Origin: Acanthosoma haemorrhoidale
Taxonomy: Eukaryota > Arthropoda > Insecta > Hemiptera > Acanthosomatidae
DNA: 64,000 bases
NCBI GenBank assembly: GCA_930367205.1
Contig: OV884009.1
Coordinates: 35,163,841-35,227,840 of the forward strand
Direction: 5' to 3'
Shown: one piece after another, positions 12,468 to 23,769 of the stretch
Layout of the letters: each line of letters starts with the position of its first letter
Numbering within the stretch: position 1 is the first letter of the stretch
Program-made: the position numbers and the translations under genes
The notes under the pieces: generated by a model
Told to the model about the DNA's origin: nothing
The model's input: only the letters and a program-made list of their open reading frames with translations
The model's database searches: none

Positions 12468-12603
12468 GGCTAGTTTTGCCAAGGATCGGTAACCTCACCT
12501 TTTCCCCCGTTTAATTAAAGTTGCCTTCATTTATTTTATCGTTTACGACTTTAAAGATGTATGTTTACTTCCAATAATCGCTTCTTAATCCTGACGGTCC
12601 TTA

Positions 12604-12895
12604 GCGTCTGTGGCTCTCGCGCTCTTCGTCTACCTCCACTGGCTCGTATCCGGTGACGCGAATGACGAAGGAGCGTGGGGGACTTCCCAAGACTCCGCTT
12701 TCTCTTACGCATGCGAGGGAGGTGACAACCATGTGGATTTGGCAGAGGCCTCTGGGCTCTATATTACTGTTTGTAAATATTGTACGAACGAGCGAGTGAA
12801 TGATGAATTGTAAATATGGTATGAATGAGAACATTTATCTCAATTACTTATTGCCTAATAAGGCAGATTGTAATTATAGCACAATGAAAGAAGGA
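12604..12895 (+). mobile_element. LINE J1, copy C (3' UTR only)
   Basis: Starts in the UTR at 'gcgtctgtggctctcgcgct' and runs uninterrupted to 'ggcagattgtaattatagcac'. It is one of the most complete UTR copies. Copy 1 of repeat R-b follows within about five bases. Confidence 0.9.
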
Positions 12896-12898
12896 ATA

Positions 12899-13079
12899 TA
12901 ATCTATTTTATGCTAATAAAAAAAAGATAAAGGCTAAGGTAACAGAAATTGATGGAGTTGAACAACGCACAGTACTAATACACAGCTCTGTCCAATGAAA
13001 AAAAATCCTTTGGGGATTTCAAGCAATTGTGAATTTGAGTTTTATAAGTAATGGTGATAAGTGTCAAGCGCAAGCAAAC
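12899..13079 (+). repeat. Dispersed repeat R-b, copy 1
   Basis: Matches 21189-21390 almost base for base from 'gttgaacaacgcacagtact' to 'gtgtcaagcgcaagcaa'. It lacks about 22 bases near its 5' side that copy 2 has. No coding capacity. Confidence 0.88.
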
Positions 13080-15525
13080 TGATCACCACGATTTAGTGAA
13101 GGGCCTGGTACCCACCCACTTTATAGATTCTCGGCGTCATATGATCTTCCGTTACTTAGCCGTAAGGTTTGATTCTTTTAGTTGCTATTGTTTTATATTA
13201 ATTTAGGCATAAGCTTTTCCGTTTACGATTGTTGAAAAATCTCTCAATTTGTAGGAGCTCTGAATTTTGTTCCTACTTCAAATTATTTCGCGATCATTTT
13301 GTTCGTTGTTCCTAAATTGCCTCAATGATGATGTGATTAAAATTTGAGTTGAACAAAGCTAGAAACATTTTAAAAACAAATATACAAGTTTTTAAGTCAT
13401 GGAGTATATAAATATATATATTGTAACATTTATGATATTTGAGAATAAAGATCATGAACCCTCACATATGGTAATGGTCATTTTCCCTAATACTCCTAGG
13501 AGTGGGGATGAGCTGAAAAGCAGTCTTAGCGTAGCCGTCGAGAAGAACGCAGCCGGCAAGCTCCCGAATTGGCGGTTATCATACTATTGAAGAAACCAAC
13601 AGTAGAAAGTAACGTTGGTTGGATTACAGGAAGGTCATCGATTGAACTGAGAGAAGAAAAGAAAAGCAGTTCAATGTTTATTGAATACCATGGTGTGTTG
13701 AGACAGATGGGAGGATAAGTAGTAGGTGGGTGTTAGCAATATTGTTTATTATTATGGATCTATTCATAAGAAATGAGCTCAAATTCATGTTTTGTAATTA
13801 GTAGTAACTGTGATAATTTAAAAGGATTTGAAAATTTTTTTATACATTTTGTCAATACTCTATGTTAATTATAATTATTTGTCATAACCATTTTATTTGA
13901 ATATATTTCACAATTCCTAGTTTCTCAATTTATTAGTAACCACAACATTAGCCTTGAGACCAGGCGATTCAATCGGGATAAATTCCTATGTCAAAGACAT
14001 AAAACAATTTGAATTAAAGATCTCATGACGGACCTGCCAAGTAAGTTAAGTTAAATTGATCAAGTAAAGTAAAAAGAGAGATGGTAAAAAATGAGGTAGG
14101 TTTCAATATATATATAAAATTCTGACAGCAGAATTCAAAATAGCTTCCGACATAATGACATTGTATCCTGTTTCCCGATTGTATTTTTTCCCGACCCTTT
14201 ATTTCCTTCCTCGTTGATCTGGCGTGTGAATGCGATGAGTGTCTCTTCTCTGGTCTACCGGGTTCTCCCAATGATGTTGAGATCATCAGAATTGCAAAAC
14301 GCCCCCTTGTCTCGCTCGTTTTCAGAATGAAATTCTTCAAAGAGCTTGCCAAGGAAGCGAAAATAACATTTTCAATTCCACATGCACAAGTTAGACAAAG
14401 GTTCCAAAGACTTCTGTCTTATCATTGAGAGAACGGATTTCATATTAACCTCCAATTCAAATGTGCGTAGGTCACGTTCAATGATAATAAAATCTATGAA
14501 GTAGGCATAGAAGAAATTAAATTATGATCAGTTGCTATTTTTTCCTCATTAAGTCAAAACATTTTTTTACACAAATCAAAATTTTTTTGATTGTGAACTA
14601 AATTGATATTTCGGGCCGGAGTTTCACCTCAGTTTTTTTTTTTTAAACTTATTAAATAACTCACATAATTTGATTATTGATTATAACTCGTGACAGAAAT
14701 TATTTAACAACCAAAATATTTGCTATCAAAAATACTGAGAAGTATTTAAGAATAACAAAGATACGACTAGTCTCTTTGTGCCTCTCAATATGCTTTTTCA
14801 CTTTCGACGCTCTTCATTTCCTTTACATATATAAATAAAATTTAGATAATAATTGATTAATAATCTGTAAAAAAACTCACTTTTTAATACTGTGAATAAA
14901 TTTGGGAACTATACTTATAAATCGATCATGTTCGTCATTAAAATCATAGCCTGATCGTTGCAATATCATCATTTAACACAATGATTGGAGGCATCAAGTG
15001 CAAATAAATGACTGCCCGGTTTATTAATAGCCACTTCCCAACATGGTGTTAATTGGGCAAAATTAGTTGGCCAACATTTAATCGGTTAGCCACTTCGGCT
15101 CCATGTTCACAGAACACGGTGTTGGCCGTAGCTTGGCTGTGTTGTGGCCGGAACGAGGGGCTGTGCTATTATAAATGATTGAGGCTCTGACCACGGTATA
15201 TAACTTATCTTGGCTCATTATAAATGTTACTGAATCGATCGGGGCTCCTTGGGCCCGTTGTCCGGACCAACCGACCGGTTACTCGAGGTGCAATAATGAA
15301 CATGACATGACAATAAAACATTTTGTCCACTAAAAGTAACAAAAAAGTACAAACAAGTAGGTCAAGCAGACAGAAAAAAAAATGACATAAATTACACTGA
15401 TGTGATTAGATTTTAAATAATAATGGGTGTAGAAACCTTCAATGAAGAAACAGGATAATATTGCAAAAAAACAAAACAAAACGTAAATGAAGTGAGGTGA
15501 ACGGTATTCGCTAACAATTGTATAA
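13080..15525. other. No supported gene; one unusual unique block near 15010-15290
   Basis: Mainly AT-rich. The 15010-15290 block is more G/C-rich than its surroundings and not repeated in the window. It has spaced 'ggccaac', 'ttggcc' and 'accggt'-type words and Hox-like 'ttattaatag' and 'attataaatgattg' motifs. It could be a regulatory element but nothing proves it. A G/C-richer patch at 14175-14355 has an open minus-strand frame without a recognisable product. Confidence 0.35.
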
Positions 15526-15530
15526 TGTGA

Positions 15531-15715
15531 GGCGTCTGTGGATCTCGCGCTATTGGTCAGCCCCCACTGGCTTGTATCACGCCTGACAAAGGAGCGTGGG
15601 GGACTTCGCAAGGCTCTGACCATGTGACAACCATGTGGATTTGGGAGGCCTCTGGGCTGTTTGTACATACTGTATGAATGAGCGAGTGAATGAAAATCGT
15701 AAATATGGAATAGAA
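15531..15715 (+). mobile_element. LINE J1, copy D (3' UTR fragment)
   Basis: Matches the J1 UTR from 'ggcgtctgtggatctcgcgc' to 'gtaaatatgg' but lacks the last ~60 bp of the family. It is followed directly by a second copy in the same orientation. Confidence 0.85.
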
Positions 15716-15726
15716 TTGATATTACA

Positions 15727-16040
15727 AGATTTTAAATATATGAGATGACCTGTTATAAATACGTGACAGTAGGAGTCCTGGCAATGGCCAATTTCTCCAA
15801 TCATGTCCTGAGCGTCTGTGGCTCTCACGCTCTTGGTCAGCCACCACTGTCTCGTATCCAATGACGCAGCAGACGGAGAAGCTTGGGGGACTTCCCAAGA
15901 CTCCAATTTGGGAGGTCTCTGGGGTATATACTGAAAATGTATGAGCGTGTAAATGAAAATCGTAAATATGGTACGAATGAGAAAATTTATCACCACTACT
16001 TATTTCCCAATAGGGCAGATTGTGATTTTATCAAAATCCG
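15727..16040 (+). mobile_element. LINE J1, copy D2 (subfamily with ATTTTAAATATAT tract)
   Basis: Begins 'aagattttaaatatatgaga', the same sequence found in reverse at about 28735-28760, then 'gacctgttataaatacgtga' and the UTR to 'ggcagattgtgatttta'. That shared tract, replacing the usual end of the coding region, marks a J1 subfamily. A deletion joins 'agactccaatttgggagg'. Confidence 0.85.
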
Positions 16041-16949
16041 TAATAAGGACGAATTATGGATTATTGGGTTAGGGGGAGATCTGGTAAAGTCTAGATATGA
16101 AGATTTAAAGAGTTGGTGAGAAACGAATATTGATGGGAGTTGAGTCCTAAAGGTTAAAAAAAAACTGTCAAGTAGACATTTGAGAGACGAGAGATCAGTT
16201 GGGCGTGATCTAGACTCACATGATTTTATAGTTGATACGAGTTGAGCCAGAATTTAGAAATAATGTGTTGAAAGTTATCAAGGAAGAGTTGGAGGAATTC
16301 CAAGATAAGACATCGTTTGCCGATTTAATTGTATTTTTTTTTTGGGAAATATGAGCAAAATAAATGAGGTAGCATATAGTGAAGCAACAATATCGAGAAA
16401 TACTCATGTCGTCAGTTAAATAATCTTGTTAGAGGAGAGTATTTTAAAAAACTTTATTATGAATAACAATCAAAACACTGGTATATATATAAATATTATT
16501 CAGTTACAACATTCTTTTAGGAAGGCTAAAGCACAAGTGCTTGGGATCTTTGCCGGAGGCAGGTAGTCAGAGGCTTAGGAGGGGTTAAAGACAATGAAAA
16601 GTGAGACCATACGTCTCAACTGAAGTACATGTTTCAGCTAACAATTAGTATTATATAATTGTTGTAAGTTTCTTCCACTTCGATTTTTGACAAGAAATAT
16701 TTCGTCTTACGTTTTGAACATATTCAGTGACTAGAGATTGCATTTCAGGATGCATTGTTGGCTGCGGGCCGTTCTTCAAAGGGCCAAACCCTCAAATTCC
16801 GTTTATTTGACTCACAAGTACTTTGTGCAGCTGAGTCCCGACTAATTTTCTTGTCACTTCATAATGCCAGTGTGAACCACGCGGGTAGACACCTTATAAG
16901 TTACTTTTCCTTAAAACCATTTGAAAATCGCGGTTCATGTTCATATATT
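16041..16949. other. No supported gene
   Basis: AT-rich DNA. An open frame at 16755-17000 starts after a 'cattt-cag' but has no recognisable product, and its end overlaps a J1 fragment, so it is left out. Confidence 0.45.
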
Positions 16950-17120
16950 CTTTTTTTTTTTGAAAATATTTATTGTGATAAAATTACAATTGGGGGCTAA
17001 GTAATTGTGATAAATTATCTCATTCAGACCATATTTACAATTTTCATTCATACAGTATTTATAAACAGCCCTGAGACCTCCCAATCTACATGGTTGTCAT
17101 CTCCATCGCATGAAAAAGGG
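16950..17120 (-). mobile_element. LINE J1, copy E (3' UTR end, reverse)
   Basis: Reverse complement of the J1 end: a poly-T run at 16951-16961, then 'tttattgtgataaaattaca', and UTR up to about 'cccaatctacatggttgtca'. Strongly 5'-truncated. Confidence 0.85.
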
Positions 17121-17639
17121 GATATAAAATTCTCATATAAAAAACAAACAATGGAATTAGTTGGAACGTATTAAATTCACTTTTTTTACTGTTGCATCCC
17201 CGTTTTTTTCGTATATCGTAAAAACTTTAAAGAAAAATACCGGAAAATTTAAATCTAAGAGAGGCTTTAAAACAAAGTGAAACGGATCCAAGTTTGTTCA
17301 CGTTTAATATTTAATATTTTTCACCATTGTGTTTTAATCAAGGTGTAACAATCATATCTCGATGGAATATCTTTTTTATATTTCAGATGAATCGAATCAT
17401 GCTTGCACAATCGTCAAACATACAGACAGACTAAAGACGACCTTTCAGTAGACCCATTAGTTTCTTGTACATTTTCATCGGCTGTTCATGCCCTTTGCAT
17501 TTTGTTACAACACACGGAGTAGAATCTTGGCCTAAAATAAAGAAGCAGATAGGTAGGATGCAGGTGGGCATAATCAAAATTCTTTGAACAATGAAAAATG
17601 AGGAACACTGTGGAGTGTGAAGTAAATCAGGAACACCTC

Positions 17640-17835
17640 CATGACTTAATAAATAAAAAATGACCCAGAGAACGCCCTAGAAAAAATTGGCAGGATCACG
17701 TGGATGGAGAATCCAGAGTAAAGGATATAGAGTGTATAAGAGAGGTGAAGGGATTGGAACAAGACATGGCAAAGGACAAAGACATATACAGGAAGTTTCT
17801 GCGAACGTAAGATACTAAGGGTTTTGATAAAGAAG
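17640..17835 (+). mobile_element. RTE-like LINE 3' coding remnant
   Basis: A decayed frame resembles the end of RTE-type LINE polyproteins: an RPRxxxRKNWxDHV-like stretch, then 'EVKGLEQDMAKDKDIYRKFL' and a stop, followed by 'gataaagaagaagag'. Relatives may be the reverse-strand fragments at 41310-41900. Only the tail is present. Confidence 0.45.
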
Positions 17836-18690
17836 AAGAGTTATTCACATGAAAATACAATTATTTTCTCTCATGTTTCCTGCCCTAATATTATAATTTA
17901 TTTACAGTGTAGTAGTGCTCGTCTATCCGTATGTACAAACAAACAGTAATACGTAAATTACTTTATCCAGTCCAATTTGTTGTTTCACAATTTCCAAGTA
18001 AAGCGGACAATACTCCACCAGGTGGTATCAAGAACGAATCGTTTGTTCTTTAACCAGATTTAAATTAGGGTTTTCTCTGGAAGTTAAGGAGGGGGGGGGG
18101 GTGGATACTTCGGGATCAAATTAGCTATAGTAGCTAGGGGAGGGGGGCGATTCCTCATTGTACTTGATGAGATAATAGGACATTAGTAAAGTTAACCCCA
18201 CCGGTACGGTCCTATCATTTGTTCAACCCTTCTGTCCTTCCCTACCTCTCCAAATGTATTACAACCGGCATTATTACTTTTTTGTTGAGTTGCCGTTCGT
18301 TCCCCTTATTAAAAAAATACAATCTGAGTTTCATTAATTACAACATTAATTAAGTGAAATACACCCAAATTAAATACCGAGCCTAGAAGGGAAGAGTCAG
18401 TATTGTACCTTATATTGATGATTTAGAAAAACCTTTTTATCTACATCTTTTATTGGTTAAACCTATTAACTGTCACATATTTATACCGTTTACAAGCTAG
18501 TATTTACTTATATATAACTCGATACTTTTGCAACTGACTATTGTTAATAATCATTGTCCCACTTTATTAACATTTAACTTTCTATTATTGCAATGCAGAA
18601 ATCCATTGGTTGTCGAAACGTTCTAACCTTGCGGTTGTGGGTTTGCAAGGGGTCGAAACACATTCATATTAATAAAAACTATAAAGAACT
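17836..18690. other. No supported gene
   Basis: AT-rich, with a G tract at about 18088-18100. The text 'gttgtcgaaacgttctaacc' at 18607-18626 precedes the J2 copy; no further structure is recognised. Confidence 0.45.
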
Positions 18691-18739
18691 GGTAAGTGGA
18701 CTGTATAATTAACATGGAGGCTGAAGATCGAATTATGAA

Positions 18740-20788
18740 TTTTAAGTTTATCCCGAAGCCACCCATGCTACAAAAACCACCAGACCATATTCTTCGACTT
18801 ATTGCATTACGCAATAATTGGAAGAATAACTGGTATAGAACAAGGACTCGTCAAGCCAAGAAAGTAGTAAACTCTCTCACATGCAAATTCGTGGCTTGAT
18901 GAGGAATTGGAAGACGGTAATGTGGCATGAACGGCTTCGTGGCTTACATGGTGATTTCCGTAAGTTTTGGAAACTCCTTAGGACCACTACCAAGAAGGAA
19001 TCAGGTGTCCGTCTTCATGACGGAGACACCCTGTACACATCGGAAGAACAGGCGAAAATACTGGCCGACCACTATACCACAGACAACGCCGCTAGGACAG
19101 GTAACTACCACGAACCTCAGCAGCTGAGGACAGGTCTGATCTATGTTTGTCTCCCCGAAGCAGCTCAAGGCGATATTCTTCGCCGGTGTAAGGAAAACCG
19201 AGCACCAGGGGACGACGGGGTGCAAACGGGAATGTTAGAACAGCTGCCGAGGAGAGGGATTGCCCAACTCATTAACCTGTACAATTCATGTATCAGGTTG
19301 CGATACTTCCCGACAGCGTGGAAACAAACTATCTTGTTCCCGCTGTGCAAGCTCACAAAGAGAGGCGACCACCCAGCCCACTATCGCCCGATCAGTCTCC
19401 TCCCTCACATGGGGAAGATTCTCGAAAAGATAATACTGAACTACCTGAAGGAGTTCTGTTGGGGAAATGCTATCATTCCGTACGAGCAGACAGGTTTTCA
19501 GGCTCATCTGAGTACAGAACATCCGCTTGTGAAGGTACAAACGGAAGCCACCCTCGGTATCAACAAGCATACAGCAACTGCTATGATCTCGTTGGATTGC
19601 ACGCAGGCTTTCGACTCAGTGCCCCACGGGATGCTGTGCCGACACCTTTGTGACTGGGAATGCCCAGAGCAGCTATACACCATGATGGTTTCGTTCTTGA
19701 AGAACAGTTCGATGAGAGTACGGGTGGGTGATTGCCTCTCTAACCCATTCCCTCTGACTTGTGGAGTTCCTCAAGGTGTGGTTCTGTCTCCGGTTCTTTT
19801 CAGCTTGTATACATCTGAAATTGTTGGGACAAACTATAAGAAAGCTACTGTTATCGCTTTCGCCGACGACATTGTGCTTTACAGCAGGAGAATGGGTGCA
19901 CAAAGAGCTCTTACACAGGCCGAGTCAGTTTGTAACGTTATCAGTGACAGACTGGGCTTGTTAAACATCAGTGTAAATGCCGAGAAGACTGACTACGTAA
20001 TCTTCTCCCTCCAAAAGGGGAAAAAATCCTTGCCAAAATCGTATAGCATAGGAGGGCAAGAGAACTCACCAGCTTTCTCAATGCACTATCTGGGTATAAA
20101 AATGGATAGGCATCTCCACTTCTCCACTCATTTTAGTAATAAAATAGAAAAAGTACGACAAAGGTCTTACCGGCTATTGCACTTGCGTATTTCACTCAAC
20201 CTGTCGCTTCGTCTCAAATTGATGATATATAAATGTGTCCTCCGGCCAGCTCTGCTGTACGGTGCCCCGCTATTTACCCACTTGACTGACAATACAGCCA
20301 AATGTCTCCAACATTTCCAGAATGGGATCATGCGAAAAGTGATCCAACATACCTCCCTCGAGAGGTTGAAGAACGCTGACCTGCACCCGTTGCTTGGTGG
20401 GTGAGTTCATCCGCCGGAGACACATTAGGTTTTTTGACTCGTAGCAGCACCTGACAAACCCAGTGTTTAACACTATGACCCCACCACCCCTCCCGCATCG
20501 ATGGCAACAGACTGTCGGGGAAAAATTAGGTTAAGAATTATTATGTAAGTTAGTTTTAAGGTTGATCAAAAAGGTGAGCCCCATCACCTTTATTAGTCCG
20601 TTTAGTCCAGTCACGTAAAATGTATATCATTATACTTGTTTATTCATTATATAATTTTTATAAAACCTGTATATAATGTAGCGATGCTACAGGAAATACA
20701 AAAATAATTTGTAAATAGATTCGCCTGAGGATCTATAATTATATATAATTATCTGTAAAATTAAAGGGGCTGTAAAAGAAAAAAAATG
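18740..20788 (+). mobile_element. Jockey-clade LINE J2, 5'-truncated copy with reverse transcriptase
   Basis: The longest coding relic here. It starts inside the linker between endonuclease and reverse transcriptase, carries the transcriptase and a 3' UTR, and ends in an A run at about 20780-20788. ORF1 and the endonuclease domain are missing. Its 3' UTR recurs in reverse at 33940-34454 and 49320-49817, and in diverged form at 33590-33915. Without an endonuclease and with frame breaks it cannot move on its own. Confidence 0.93.
18780..20404 (+). pseudogene. Jockey-type reverse transcriptase, frameshifted
   Basis: The main frame is 18881-20404 (507 codons). Visible motifs by residue of that frame: RPISLL at 169-174, the palm box SLDCTQAFDSV at 237-247 with its Asp residues, GVPQG at 295-299, catalytic FADD at 327-330, and the thumb-side RPALLYGAPLF near 443-453. 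The preceding part (LIALRNNWKNNWYRTR...) lies in another frame at 18780-18885, so one frameshift near 18870-18890 breaks the protein. At 20398 an 11-bp deletion, relative to two antisense copies, ends the frame early at LLGG. In the family this enzyme performs target-primed reverse transcription in the nucleus. Confidence 0.93.
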
Positions 20789-21188
20789 ACCTAGTTAGTG
20801 GAGGTTAAGCGAGAGAGCCACATACACTCTGGACAGGATTGACCAGGAGGTTTATAGGGTAATATGGAGGGTCAACTGTAGGTTTAACGGGTGTATTAAC
20901 GAAGAATACATTTTATGGGAGGGTTATCGCGATGAAAATAATCACCACGCGATTAAAGCGAAAGGGGGACTGTTTGAATGAGGACTTTTGTCTGGTTAAA
21001 GCTGTTGGTGGGCATTAAGTGGGGGCGTTTCGTGCATTGAATTTATTTTATTTTATTTTTTTTTCGTCCGACCCTTGATTATAAAAGAAAGGTGGTCGGG
21101 GAATAAATGAATGTGATCTAACAATATATACATTTAAGGTTGTTTTTTTACTGTTAACGGAACATATTGTAAAACAAATTATTATTTA
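20789..21188. other. No supported gene
   Basis: AT-rich spacer between the J2 copy and repeat R-b. It contains a T-rich run near 21045-21063 and nothing recognisable. Confidence 0.5.
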
Positions 21189-21390
21189 AATCTATTTTAT
21201 CCTAAAAAAAAAGAAGATAATGGCTAAGGTATACTTTAAACTATAACCGCATCAGAAATTGATGGAGTTAAACAACGCACAGTACTAATACACAGCTCTG
21301 TCCAATGAAAAAAAAATCCTTTGGGCATTTCAAGCAATTGTGAATTTGAGTTTTATAAGTAATGGTGATAAGTGTCAAGCGCAAGCAAGC
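21189..21390 (+). repeat. Dispersed repeat R-b, copy 2
   Basis: Matches 12899-13079 in the same orientation and keeps the ~22-bp stretch ('tactttaaactataaccgca') that copy 1 has lost, so it is the more complete version. Confidence 0.88.
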
Positions 21391-21889
21391 ACAATAAATT
21401 AATGTGTATCTCGAAAGTAAATTCTGTATGAAATACACAAAATTTTCACAATAAAGCTCTACTGTTTCTCAAAATTTTTATTTTTATTTTTTACAATTAT
21501 TTTCAGTTTCGGTTGTTCAGGCGTCCTCAGGACTGTGTATAAAATAAAATTGTTCAGCAATAATCAATCTTATTATTTATACTCCTATTTGAATGTAAAA
21601 TTTGTCTTTACTAAATGTATACATCCTTCACCAACACAATATTACATGATTTCATAGTGGAAGGAAATGTCTTTTCTCAACTCGTTTTCTAAAAGAAAAG
21701 TATTCGTGCATTGTGGAAATGTGCCAAGACGGCGTTAGAGTAATGAGAGTAATAAGTGCTAAAAATTGTTTTTGTATTGAGGATGCTTGAACAGGGAAAA
21801 CACAGACGAATTGTAAAACCAAACATAAATATTTGGAGAGAATGTAAAGCCTACATGTAAATGTTTTTTGTATACAGTTACTAATAAGT

Positions 21890-22250
21890 AATGACTTCCA
21901 ATCCAAAGTCCTTAGAACTGTAGTCACCGCATCATTTTTCATTAAAAACTCATCCCATCTCCATGTGCCAATTTTTCCTGACCTTATACCCGCGGGATTT
22001 TCCAATTTCCACTAAACCTATCCACTTATCTAAATCCTGTTGTCAAATCCTTGTCCAGTAACACTCATCCTTACAACCCTCCCCGTCATCTAAAAAGGCA
22101 GTGACCACGTGATCTATTGTAAATAAATATGTAAATGATGAGGTCTGGCACTGGCTATCTTCCCCACTCATGTCCTGAGCGTCTGTGGTTCTGTTGTCCT
22201 CTCGTCTAATGGCGAAACGGTTGAAGAGGGAGGTGGGGGGAGATTCACTG
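21890..22250 (+). mobile_element. LINE J1-related copy F, diverged
   Basis: Translated text follows the J1 C-terminus (QSKVLRTVV..., then P..LIPAGFSNFH) and the UTR words 'ctggcactggc' and 'catgtcctgagcgtctgtgg'. A tail that looks like the end of the same subfamily appears at 22675-22775, so the piece in between (22260-22670) may be an insertion into it. Confidence 0.65.
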
Positions 22251-22275
22251 CACTTGGCCCTTCCACTAGCTTCTT

Positions 22276-22578
22276 GATGAACAAAATAGAGGGAGATTTT
22301 CGTCCTGACATCAAAACCATTAAAGCTCGCCTTTTGAAAATTATGAGGAAAACATCTTTAAGGCCGAAACTTCCAACAAGAAGGATGCATATAGGCTAGT
22401 GCTGATGACAGAATGAAAGGCTCGCATTCAGCAAGCTTTCTTCCTTGAGAAAAGGAACGGAATGCTAGCAAGTTTGACCCAAGCACCATCATTTTCATCC
22501 AGGTGTTCAGTAGATGTTACGGCACATCGGCTACCTTTGGGCAAGACAAGATGAAACTGTGCAGTATTGTAAATAAAT
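22276..22578 (+). pseudogene. Unidentified degenerate coding repeat, copy 1
   Basis: From 'gatgaacaaaatagagggag' a readable start MNKIEGDFRPDIKTIKARLL is followed by stops. It matches the reverse strand of 23970-24278 at both ends, with a diverged middle. Sense-like text conserved in both copies suggests an old coding element, but the family is not recognised. Confidence 0.5.
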
Positions 22579-22674
22579 CTTCTGGGATAAAGTTTGCATG
22601 TCTCCCCACTAGCTTGCTGAGGGTGGTTTTGGCCTTGGATGGGGGGGGGGGGGCTCCTGGGCAGAATGTACTCG

Positions 22675-22775
22675 TATTTATTGTATAAATGGAAATTGTA
22701 CATAGGTATGAATGAATTCTTACATTTATATTAATAATGCTGTATAAGCAAATTGTAATTTTGTAATAATGATCT
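22675..22775 (+). mobile_element. LINE J1-like 3' end, diverged
   Basis: Words in J1 order: 'tattgtataaatg', 'ttgtacataggtatgaatga', 'acatttatattaataatg', 'gcaaattgtaattttgtaa'. It probably belongs to copy F. Confidence 0.55.
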
Positions 22776-23133
22776 TCTATTAATGTCCTTAAAATGGAAA
22801 TATTTTTCTTAAAAAACTTAACACTGATAATTGCTAATTGTCTTGAACACTGTATATTAAAAAAAAAACTGCACAATGCTCCGTCCCAAACAATCAACTT
22901 GCAAGAAGCTACTTTGATATGATAAAAATGTATATAACTGTGACAATGACGAATCAATATAAAGCCCTAAAAGGTGAACTCTTCTGATAAAATAAGGATA
23001 CGCCTTTAAGAGATTTCCGGTTACCTTATTGAAATTCCTCTCACGAATTTCCCCTTATTATTTTCTCACGGTTCAATTATTTCTCAGTTACATTTCTTTT
23101 CACTTATCCATCTTTCCCTTTTCTTTTCTCCAG

Positions 23134-23252
23134 GCTTGGGAGAAGTACAGGGAGTCTATAGAACAGCCATTGTTGTTATTTTTAACTATTATTCTACCGT
23201 CGGGATCCATATTTGGATTTGGATTAGCGGGGGCTGCGTTTCGAAGGTACCA
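23134..23252 (+). CDS. Candidate exon with a membrane-spanning segment, unidentified
   Basis: A textbook acceptor, with a long pyrimidine tract ending 'cttttctccag' at 23133, is followed by 119 nt open in one frame and a strong donor GTAAGT from 23253. Phase 0 in and phase 2 out. It reads AWEKYRESIEQ, then a hydrophobic segment PLLLFLTIILPSGSIFGFGL and AGAAFRRY: a polar juxtamembrane part, one transmembrane helix rich in Gly, and a positively charged end. The composition is protein-like and unlike the repeats nearby. I cannot name the protein. It lies between two inverted copies of an unidentified repeat. Confidence 0.55.
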
Positions 23253-23464
23253 GTAAGTGGAGACTTTTACCTTGGAAAAGGTGGTGTAACCATATAAGTG
23301 GGTACCAATACGTAAAAACCGAGTTTCCAAGCTTCGACGACTTTGGGAGAACGTTTGGTCGCCAAAAAAACATGAAATTTTATTGTTTTTTTTCCATATA
23401 TATCTCCAAAACGGTTCACTTAAGCAAATTTTGTATTGTATGATATTACTTTTTTTTTATTAGA

Positions 23465-23635
23465 TTAAACAATCTGCCTCATTGGGCAATAAGTAATTGT
23501 GATAAATGTTTTCATTCATACAGTATTTACAAACAGCCCCGAGACCTCCCAAGTCCACATGGTTGTCACCTCCCTCACATGCGAAAGAGGAAGTGGAGTC
23601 TTGGGAAGTCCCCCACACTCCCCCACCAGCCACGT
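23465..23635 (-). mobile_element. LINE J1, copy G (3' UTR, reverse)
   Basis: Reverse complement of the J1 end from 'acaatctgcctcattgggca' to 'cccccacactcccccacc'. It is 5'-truncated within the UTR. Confidence 0.88.
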
Positions 23636-23769
23636 TTTTGTAACACGAATCGTAAGTACGGTACAGCTATTTGAAGATTGACAATATTTCCCAACTTCTC
23701 AAGAAAATGGCAAGAATTTCTTATTTTGAGTGAGTAATTTACCTTAAACTTTCCCTGTTCCCTCTGCTC

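Noticed and set aside
14023..14352. 109-codon minus-strand frame in a G/C-richer patch, considered as an exon
   Set aside because: No convincing acceptor and donor pair and no family resemblance.
16755..17000. Open frame after a 'tttcag', considered as an exon
   Set aside because: No good donor; its 3' part runs into a T run and a J1 fragment.
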